This document shows, in pieces, positions 58,289 to 64,000 of a stretch of DNA of 64,000 nt (the first letter of the stretch is position 1; each line of letters begins with the position of its first letter). The notes beneath the pieces are model-generated. The model was given only the letters and a program-made list of their open reading frames with translations, searched no databases and was not told the DNA's origin. Source of the DNA: JAGIBJ01 sp032119795 (GTDB lineage Bacteria; Actinomycetota; Thermoleophilia; Solirubrobacterales; Solirubrobacteraceae); the NCBI GenBank assembly GCA_032119795.1, contig JAUMFO010000025.1, positions 186,001-250,000 of the forward strand. Direction: 5' to 3'. The position numbers and the translations under genes are program-made.

Positions 58289-59071
58289 TCAGTCGCTGCG
58301 GGCCGGGCCCACGGCGACGGACGGCAGCACGAGCGTCGCGCCGTGGGCGCGCAGCCAGGCCCGGGCCTCGTCCGTCCGCGGCTCGCGCGAATGCAGCAGC
58401 GTCCAGAAGCTTGCGGAGTGGTTGAGTTCTACGAGGTGGCAGGCCTCGTGCCAGACGATCGCCTCCGCGACCCACGTCGGCGCGAGGACGAGCCGCCAGC
58501 TGTAGGTGATCGTGGCTTTGGCGGTGCATGAGCCCCAGCGGGTCTTCGCGTCGCCGATGGAGACCCGGGCAACCCGCTTGCCAAGCACGGCCGCCGCGTC
58601 CTGCGTCAGGGGCGTCAGCCGCGCCCGAGCCTGGCCGCGCAGCCAGCGCTCCAGGAGGTCCTGGCGCCCGGGTGGAACGAGGAGCCGCCCGTCCTTGGCA
58701 TGGACCCGCTGGCGGCCCGGATCCTCGACGACCTGCAGCGCCTCACCCCAGACCGTGACGGTGTTGCCGCGCGCGCTCACCTGGGCGCGGATCTCGGCTG
58801 CCTCGGCGAGGCGAGCAGCGATCCATCGGCGGTGGCGTAGGAGCGCGCGATCAACCTCCGCGAGCGGCGCGCGCTGCGGCAGCGTGACCCGCACCACTCC
58901 CGTCATCCGATCGACGCGAACAGACACTCGCCGCGCCCGCTTGGAGCGCACGATCTCGACCTCAGGATCGGGCAACTGCGGAGCCACAGCGGCGTCTTCA
59001 CCGCTCGTCAAGCTTGCTGCGCCCCGTGCCGTTGCATGGGCCTCAATGCTAGGCGTTACGTGGTCGTCCAC
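58289..59071 (-). CDS. YgjP/SprT-like M48-type metallopeptidase
   Basis: 260 residues from GTG 59071, which overlaps the upstream MBL gene by 16 bases; a later start is possible as the first 35 residues are low complexity. The DUF45/YgjP pattern is clear: DPEVEIVRSKRARRVSVRVDRMTGVVRVTLPQRAPLAEV, DAKTRWGSCTAKATITYSWRLVLAP and the zinc motif HEACHLVELNHSASFW (about 207-222). It is a predicted cytoplasmic zinc metallopeptidase with no assigned substrate. Convergent with family member 2, with 19 bases between. Confidence 0.88.
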   Translation of the reverse strand: MDDHVTPSIEAHATARGAASLTSGEDAAVAPQLPDPEVEIVRSKRARRVSVRVDRMTGVVRVTLPQRAPLAEVDRALLRHRRWIAARLAEAAEIRAQVSARGNTVTVWGEALQVVEDPGRQRVHAKDGRLLVPPGRQDLLERWLRGQARARLTPLTQDAAAVLGKRVARVSIGDAKTRWGSCTAKATITYSWRLVLAPTWVAEAIVWHEACHLVELNHSASFWTLLHSREPRTDEARAWLRAHGATLVLPSVAVGPARSD

Positions 59072-60063
59072 CGGGGCAGATCGGCGTCATCGCCGGCCTT
59101 CACGACGCCCTGGCGCTCGAGATGGCGCAGGTAACACATCGTCTCGGAGATCAGCCAGCCGGCGTTCTCCGCGCTGAGGGGCCGGCCGTAGATCTCTGGG
59201 ATCATCTCGATCGCCGTCGCCGGACCGGTCGAGCGCACCACATCCTCCACGCGATCCAGGCGGCCGAGGGCCGCCTCACGGTGGGCTTCGATGTGGCCGC
59301 GCACGTCGGTGAAACTCTTGCCGTGGCCGGGCAAGCAGAGGCGGGCATCGAGCGCTTCGACCTTGTCGAGGCTGGCCAGGTACTGGGCAACAGGATCGTC
59401 GCTCCAGCCATAGTCGTAGTAGAGGGCGACGCGGCCCAGGATGTGATCGCCGGCCAGCAGGATGCGGCGGCTGCTCTGAAACAGCGACACGTGGCTGGGC
59501 GCGTGTCCCGGCGTCTCGATCGCCGTCCACGTGCCGACGGCCGTCTCGACCTGCACGCCATCGACGAGGTCGCGGTCCGGCGTCACGAGCCCCGCCACGC
59601 CCGCCCCAGGCGGCGTTCCGGCCTCGCGGTAATGCTGCAGCAGCTCCTCAGGCACGCCGCTCTCGCGGCCCACGGCCACACGCTGCTCCAACAGGCGCTC
59701 GGGGTCCTTGAGCGACGCCGTCATATGGGCGTGGTTGGGGTGCATCCACAGCTCGCAACCGGCAGCATCGACGACCGCTTTGGCCTCGCCGTAATGGTCG
59801 ACGTGGGCATGGGTGCAGACCAGCAGCTTGGTGTCCTCGATCCGCTTGCCGATCTGCGCCAGTGCGTCGCAGAGCTGCTGAAAGGAGTCCTTGGTGTGCA
59901 GGCCGCAATCAAAGAGCACGTGCCCGTCACCGCCCGGGCGGTCAACCACCCAGGCGTTGCAGTGCGGAATCCCGGACCACGGCAGCGGCAGCCGCAGACG
60001 CCACAGTCCGGGAATGATTCGCTCCCCGCGGGGCTGCTGGCGTTCGGTCGCTGGCGAGGGCAT
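59056..60063 (-). CDS. MBL-fold metallohydrolase (LACTB2/glyoxalase-II-like)
   Basis: 335 residues. The metal motif THAHVDHYG (about 85-93), a His in ETPGHAPSHVSLF, AGDHILG and CLPGHGKSF give a complete dinuclear zinc site. The C-terminal RPLSAENAGWLISETMCYLRHLERQGVVK is a helical, winged-helix-like segment of the LACTB2 type. It is a cytoplasmic hydrolase, probably of thioesters, lactones or RNA; the substrate cannot be read. It starts eight bases after TACGAT on the minus strand and is divergent from another MBL gene with almost overlapping promoters. Confidence 0.9.
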   Translation of the reverse strand: MPSPATERQQPRGERIIPGLWRLRLPLPWSGIPHCNAWVVDRPGGDGHVLFDCGLHTKDSFQQLCDALAQIGKRIEDTKLLVCTHAHVDHYGEAKAVVDAAGCELWMHPNHAHMTASLKDPERLLEQRVAVGRESGVPEELLQHYREAGTPPGAGVAGLVTPDRDLVDGVQVETAVGTWTAIETPGHAPSHVSLFQSSRRILLAGDHILGRVALYYDYGWSDDPVAQYLASLDKVEALDARLCLPGHGKSFTDVRGHIEAHREAALGRLDRVEDVVRSTGPATAIEMIPEIYGRPLSAENAGWLISETMCYLRHLERQGVVKAGDDADLPRWTTT

Positions 60064-60071
60064 CGGGCGCC

Positions 60072-60092
60072 ATCGTAGCCACCGACTACGCT
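60072..60092. promoter_or_regulatory. Divergent, overlapping leaderless promoters
   Basis: Minus-strand TACGAT (plus 60072-60077) and plus-strand TACGCT (60087-60092) are only nine bases apart, eight and six bases from their start codons at 60063 and 60099. The -35 region of each would lie on the other's transcription start, so the two MBL genes should compete for polymerase. Confidence 0.6.
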
Positions 60093-60098
60093 CGGCTG

Positions 60099-60812
60099 AT
60101 GGGTGCCGCGCCGATCGCCGACGACCTCTGGCAGCTTCACGGCGGCCCCGGCCACTGCAACGTGTACTTCCTGCGCGACGGCGACGGGGTCGTGATGTTT
60201 GACGCGGGCGCCAAAACGATGCGCAAGTCGATCGCCGTTGCCGGCGCTGGCCTCGGCGGATTGCAGGGGATCGTCCTCGGGCACGGCCACGACGATCACC
60301 GTGGGAGCGCGCCCGGCCTCGGCGTGCCTGTCCGTTGCCATGCCGATGCCGTGGCCGAGGCAGAAGGCTCGGGTGGTTGGGACTATTGGGACCCCAAGCT
60401 GCGGTTCTTGCCGCTGCCGCTGCGGGTGGCGCACCGTGCGCTGCACCGCTGGGCGTGGGACGACGGACCGGTATCGATCACCGGGACGGTCGCCGACGGC
60501 GAGGAGATCGCCGCCGGGTTCCGGGTGGTCCACCTTCCCGGCCACGCGCCAGGGCAGATCGCGCTGTGGCGCGAGACCGATCGCGTCGCGCTGACGACCG
60601 ACGTCTTCTACGTCGTCGACATGTGGGGTCGCCCCGGCCCGCCGCTTCCCCCAACGGAGGGGTACTCACAGGACCCGGCACTGGCCCGCCAATCGATCCT
60701 GAAGCTTGCCGACCTCGAGCCCGCGGTGTGCTGGCCAGGGCACGGCGCGGCACTCCGCGACGACCCCGTCGGTGGCACGGTCGCCGAGCAGCTCCGCGCC
60801 GGCGCCACCTAA
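60099..60812 (+). CDS. MBL-fold metallohydrolase
   Basis: 237 residues. Motifs: GHGHDDHRGS (about 68-77) with the canonical HxHxDH, VVHLPGHAPGQIALW, TTDVFYVVD and WPGHGAAL. It is a small, single-domain hydrolase likely to be cytoplasmic. It shares only the fold with the divergent neighbour: no close sequence match outside the motifs. Substrate unknown. The start is fixed by TACGCT six bases upstream. Confidence 0.88.
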   Translation: MGAAPIADDLWQLHGGPGHCNVYFLRDGDGVVMFDAGAKTMRKSIAVAGAGLGGLQGIVLGHGHDDHRGSAPGLGVPVRCHADAVAEAEGSGGWDYWDPKLRFLPLPLRVAHRALHRWAWDDGPVSITGTVADGEEIAAGFRVVHLPGHAPGQIALWRETDRVALTTDVFYVVDMWGRPGPPLPPTEGYSQDPALARQSILKLADLEPAVCWPGHGAALRDDPVGGTVAEQLRAGAT

Positions 60813-60912
60813 GATCACACACACTCCGCTACGCAGTGTTACCGTACGGGCCCACGATTTCGTCTGTGCATCGGCAGTCCCCCGGCCGGCTCTACCTGGA
60901 GACCCTGTCGAC

Positions 60913-62484
60913 ATGTCCCACACGCCAACCGGCCGCCGCCTCGCCTGCGCCCTGCTGATCGCGGGCACCCTCGGCGGCGCCACGACCGCCAGCGCTGCCA
61001 CGGAGATCGTCTCACGCACGGGCAACGAGGCCAGCCTGCCGTTCCCGGCCCAGCTCGTCTCTGCGTCACCTGACGGCCGCTTCGTGGTCCTCAAGCTCGG
61101 CCTCGTGGGCCGTCCGCCTGCAGCCACTGGCCCCGAGGCCGAGGTGACGAGCCCGTCTGGCTACGTGATCCGCGATCGAACCGCTCAGACGGTGACCCCG
61201 GTCGACGTCGAAGCCGCCGACGGCAGCCAGATCACGTCCGTGGGCCAGATCGCTGGCGACGGCAAGCGCCTGCTCGTGGTGGCCGGGGGATCCCCGGCCG
61301 CCTACGACCTCGCGTCGGGCAAGCTGCTGGCGCTCCCTGCCGCGCCCGGTCCGGCGAAGTGGGCCAAGCTGTCCGAGGACGGCGCCAGCGCTGCCGTGGT
61401 GATCGACGGCCCCAGCGGTGAGGAGATCTATCGCGGGCCCATCGGCGGCACGGGCACCAAGGTCGCGATCGACCTTCCGAAAGTCCGCGTCGCGTCGATC
61501 AGTGACGACCTCCAAACCATCCTCTATGACCGCGAGACGCAGGTCACCTGGACTGGGGCCACGCTTCCCTCAACGGTGCGCGTCGTCGGCGTCAAGCAGG
61601 GCGCCGGCGCGCCACACGTGATCGCGTCGGCCAACCAGGTGCGCGAGCCCTACGGCGTCTGCTCCGAGCCGCCCACGGGATACCGCGTACGGACGACCAA
61701 CGTCGGCGCCACCGCGCTGAGCGGCGACGGGGGCCGCGCCGTCTCGGGCTACTCCACCGTGGACTCTGCCTCGAGCGGGCTCCAGATCGGCGGCTTCCGG
61801 CTCCGGCAGGCCAGTGGCGAGACCCGCGAGTACGCCCGGATCGGCTCCTCGTACATCCCGCGACTGCAGGCCCTCGGCCGGACGCACGACCTCGCCATCA
61901 TTCCGTTGACGGGACGGGAGAGCACCCCGAGCTGGACCCGCGTGTTCGTCGATGGCGATCGCACCGTGATCTCCAGCGGCCTCGGTGGCTACGGCCCCGG
62001 CGAGCAACCCGGCCGCTACACCACGGCCGACCCGAGCACGCTCGCCGACGAGCCGATCGCCCCCGCAACCATCTCGTTCGGCGCGTCCGAGCCGGTCGAC
62101 ACGGCCGCGTTCACCCCGCCGAGCACCGACAAGCCCTGCGAGACCCCGCCCGCTGCGGAGATCCTGCCGGTCGGCGAGTACCAGAGCTTCCTGCGGGCCA
62201 CGCCGCTGCGCTCGGCCGCACCGATGGGCTCCATCGTGTTCCAGCCGTTCCCCGGCGGCGCGCGCAAGGCCACCGCGATGACCATCGAGATCAAGGCGTT
62301 TGGCCTGTTCACGCTGTGGCGCAAGACCGTGTCGGCGACGACGGAGCGCGAAGAGGTGCGCCTGCCACGGCCCCTGGCCTTCGTCCCGGAGACGGTGCGC
62401 GTCACGATCCAGCTCGAGCCCGGCGATGGCGGAGCGCCGGCCACGCCGCTCGTGCAGCAGTACTCGGTCTACGCCACCCGCTAA
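60913..62484 (+). CDS. Secreted propeller-like protein, family member 3
   Basis: 523 residues. Signal peptide (about 1-29, ending TTASAA), then TEIVSRTGNEASLPFPAQLVSASPDGRFVVL, which aligns with family members 1 and 2. Propeller-type strands (IAGDGKRLLVVAGG, LSEDGASAAVVIDG, LSGDGGRAVSGYSTVD) fill the middle. The C-terminal domain (KATAMTIEIKAFGLFTLWRKTVSATTEREEVRLPRPLAFVPETVRVTIQL) matches that of member 2. A pair of Cys in the YGVCSEPP segment and the later KPCETPP may form a disulphide. It is extracellular. ATG 60913 was chosen as it starts the signal peptide; GGAGA lies 11 bases upstream. Confidence 0.75.
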   Translation: MSHTPTGRRLACALLIAGTLGGATTASAATEIVSRTGNEASLPFPAQLVSASPDGRFVVLKLGLVGRPPAATGPEAEVTSPSGYVIRDRTAQTVTPVDVEAADGSQITSVGQIAGDGKRLLVVAGGSPAAYDLASGKLLALPAAPGPAKWAKLSEDGASAAVVIDGPSGEEIYRGPIGGTGTKVAIDLPKVRVASISDDLQTILYDRETQVTWTGATLPSTVRVVGVKQGAGAPHVIASANQVREPYGVCSEPPTGYRVRTTNVGATALSGDGGRAVSGYSTVDSASSGLQIGGFRLRQASGETREYARIGSSYIPRLQALGRTHDLAIIPLTGRESTPSWTRVFVDGDRTVISSGLGGYGPGEQPGRYTTADPSTLADEPIAPATISFGASEPVDTAAFTPPSTDKPCETPPAAEILPVGEYQSFLRATPLRSAAPMGSIVFQPFPGGARKATAMTIEIKAFGLFTLWRKTVSATTEREEVRLPRPLAFVPETVRVTIQLEPGDGGAPATPLVQQYSVYATR

Positions 62485-62552
62485 CGCCGCGGTGGAGCTG
62501 CCGGCCGAGGCGGTCTCGGTTGGCAGCTCTACGTCGCAGCAACGCGCCGCGT

Positions 62553-62558
62553 TACCCT
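62553..62558 (+). promoter_or_regulatory. -10 element TACCCT, leaderless start
   Basis: TACCCT ends six bases before the GTG start at 62565, with cctgcc between, so no ribosome site is present. Confidence 0.5.
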
Positions 62559-62564
62559 CCTGCC

Positions 62565-62927
62565 GTGGCCAAGAAGCGGGCAAAGCGCGATCAGCTCCCC
62601 AAGCTCAAAGCGCCGTCGGTCCGGTATGCCGACGGCCCGGACGGGCTCGCCGTCGAGCTGCGCGCGGGGCTGCCACTCCCAGCCCGCCAGCGCTACCACG
62701 ACGAGATCCACGATCTGCGGCGCAGCACCGACGATTCCTGGCAGCGCGGCCTTGAGTTCCTGTGGGAGCAGCTGGGCACCGCCTGGGACGTGCACGGGGC
62801 CACGCTCACGACGCGTAAGGAGCTCCTCGGCCGCTACCGGATGGCTTCCCAGGACGAGCGCAAGTTCGTGCGCGAGTCGCTGCGCAAGCACCTCGCCGAG
62901 TTCTTCCCAGAGATGGAGCGGCCATGA
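62565..62927 (+). CDS. Small helical protein upstream of an M29 aminopeptidase
   Basis: 120 residues from GTG 62565. Basic N-terminus (VAKKRAKRDQLPKLKAP), then RYHDEIHDLRRSTDDSWQRGLEFLWEQL and ERKFVRESLRKHLAEFFPEMERP, helix-rich and charged, with no membrane segment. No family was recognised. The stop overlaps the start of the aminopeptidase gene (ATGA), so the two are likely co-translated. Confidence 0.7.
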   Translation: MAKKRAKRDQLPKLKAPSVRYADGPDGLAVELRAGLPLPARQRYHDEIHDLRRSTDDSWQRGLEFLWEQLGTAWDVHGATLTTRKELLGRYRMASQDERKFVRESLRKHLAEFFPEMERP

Positions 62928-64000
62928 GCCCTCGTGACGAAGCCATCCAGCACGCCACCGCCCGCGTGGCGAGTCTGACCGCCCAGGAGGCGAAGGCTGC
63001 CGCCGCCTACGACCCCGTCGCGCACGCCGCGCTGCTCTGCGACTGGAGCATCGCCGTCGAGCCCGGTGACGCCGTTCTCGTGGAGCTGCCCGAGGCCGCC
63101 TTGCCGCTGGGCCGCGCCCTGCACCTCGCCATCCTCGAGCGCGGCGCCTGGCCGACGGTACGGGTCGAGGTCGAGGGGCTCGCCCGCGCGTGGGTCGACC
63201 ACGCCGGCGACGCCCAGCTCGACGCGCCCTCGCCGATCGCGCTCGCCGAGCTCGGCGCCGCCACCAAACTCGTGCGCGTCCATGCGCCGTCGGCCGTGGA
63301 GCCGCTCGCCGGCGCCGACCCCTCGCGCGTCGCCCAATACAACCGCGGCCGCCAGTCGATGCGGCGGATCGCCCTCGACACGCCGTGGTGCCTGAGCATC
63401 CACCCGACGCAGGCCCTCGCCGACCGCGCCGAGATGCGGCTCGACCACTACGCCGCCTTCGTGCACCGCGCCTTGATGCTCGATCGACCGGATCCTGCGG
63501 CGGCCTGGGCAGAGCTCTCCGCGGTGCAGGCCAAGCTCTGCGAACGACTCACGCGCGCCACCGAGATCCGCATCGAGGGCCCAGGCACCGATCTCACCCT
63601 GCGCGTGAACGGCCGAGAGTGGCGCAACTCCGACGGCAAACGCAACCTGCCTTCCGGTGAGGTCTTCACCGGGCCGCATGAGACGTCCGCCAACGGCGTC
63701 GTCTACTTCCACGTGCCGTCGTACCGCCCGGGCGGGATCGTCCGCGGAGCGCGACTGGTGTTCAAAGACGGCGAGGTGGTCGAGGCAACGGCCGAAGCGG
63801 GGCAGGATGTTCTCCAAGCCGAACTCGCCACCGACGAGGGCGCCCGCTTCCTCGGCGAACTCGGCATCGGCACGAGCCCCGGTATCGACCGTCCGACGGG
63901 CACCACCCTGCTCGACGAGAAGATCACCGGCACCGTCCACCTGGCCGTCGGTCAGTCCTACCCCGAGACGGGCGGAACGAACACCTCGGCGATCCACTGG
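62924..64000 (+). CDS. M29-family metalloaminopeptidase, N-terminal part
   Basis: First 359 codons; the gene continues past the right edge. Key features are the N-terminal domain with CDWSIAVEPGDAVLVELP and the M29 catalytic region: RIEGPGTDLTLRVNGREWRNSDGKRNLPSGEVFTGPHETSANGVVYF, the zinc ligand Glu in GEVFTGPHE, GARFLGELGIGTSPGI, LLDEKITGTVHLAVGQSYPETGGTNTSAIHW. It matches thermophilic aminopeptidases (AmpS/AmpT) that remove N-terminal residues from peptides in the cytoplasm. The start overlaps the upstream small gene. Confidence 0.93.
   Translation, partial: MSPRDEAIQHATARVASLTAQEAKAAAAYDPVAHAALLCDWSIAVEPGDAVLVELPEAALPLGRALHLAILERGAWPTVRVEVEGLARAWVDHAGDAQLDAPSPIALAELGAATKLVRVHAPSAVEPLAGADPSRVAQYNRGRQSMRRIALDTPWCLSIHPTQALADRAEMRLDHYAAFVHRALMLDRPDPAAAWAELSAVQAKLCERLTRATEIRIEGPGTDLTLRVNGREWRNSDGKRNLPSGEVFTGPHETSANGVVYFHVPSYRPGGIVRGARLVFKDGEVVEATAEAGQDVLQAELATDEGARFLGELGIGTSPGIDRPTGTTLLDEKITGTVHLAVGQSYPETGGTNTSAIHW

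Overview
The window reads as a chromosomal segment of a high-GC actinobacterium, most likely class Thermoleophilia (order Solirubrobacterales). This rests on the strong G/C bias at third codon positions, actinobacterial families (7Fe-ferredoxin/FprB-type reductase fusion, PadR with a Gly-rich head, LigD-type polymerase, YibE/F protein, AurF-like oxygenase), many secreted beta-propeller proteins, and a collagen-like protein whose leader resembles a signal sequence I associate with that order. It is an inference, not a database result. No rRNA, tRNA, CRISPR array or insertion sequence was seen. No gap between genes exceeds about 300 bases.

Layout. 1-4976: start of an Lhr-type helicase (runs off the left edge), a MASE1/EAL c-di-GMP protein, a thymidylate-kinase-like protein and a zinc-ribbon metallopeptidase. 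5164-10728: a fumarylacetoacetase-family hydrolase overlapping a metallo-beta-lactamase (MBL) fold hydrolase, two divergent TetR regulators around a perfect 16-bp palindrome, a lipoprotein and an aldehyde dehydrogenase. 10969-14943: a tiny Cys-rich ORF overlapping a YibE/F membrane protein, then an AurF-like diiron oxygenase with its ferredoxin/ferredoxin reductase. 15145-18755: a protein made of two complete TM-GGDEF modules and a secreted propeller protein. 18790-20766: a HipBA-type toxin-antitoxin island with a third gene. 20989-24690: methyltransferase, two glycosyltransferases and TetR in one overlapping operon. 24960-28468: PucR-type regulator, ECF sigma factor and a coupled membrane protein.

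28465-39859 is entirely minus strand and is the most distinctive part. It holds a collagen-like protein, an MbnP/MbnH 'metallo-mystery pair' with an accessory secreted protein, a stand-alone LigD-type polymerase, and a tight five-gene cluster: two paralogous secreted His-rich proteins of unknown family, a heme-b-type membrane protein, a CxxHxxC ferredoxin and an FAD pyridine-nucleotide reductase. Read as a chain, the cluster could move electrons from NAD(P)H through FAD, ferredoxin and membrane heme to an extracytoplasmic metal site. I regard it as the best candidate for an undescribed metal-handling system.

40042-64000 is mostly housekeeping and secreted proteins: cyclophilin, DEAD-box helicase, trypsin-like protease, quinone oxidoreductase, PfkB kinase, seven-repeat RCC1 protein, citrate synthase with a shared terminator, autoregulated-looking PadR, GGDEF-EAL protein, three related secreted propeller-type proteins, YgjP-like metallopeptidase, two divergent MBL-fold hydrolases and a partial M29 aminopeptidase. 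Many genes have a TAnnnT -10 element 6-9 bases before the start codon and no Shine-Dalgarno sequence, so leaderless transcription appears common here.
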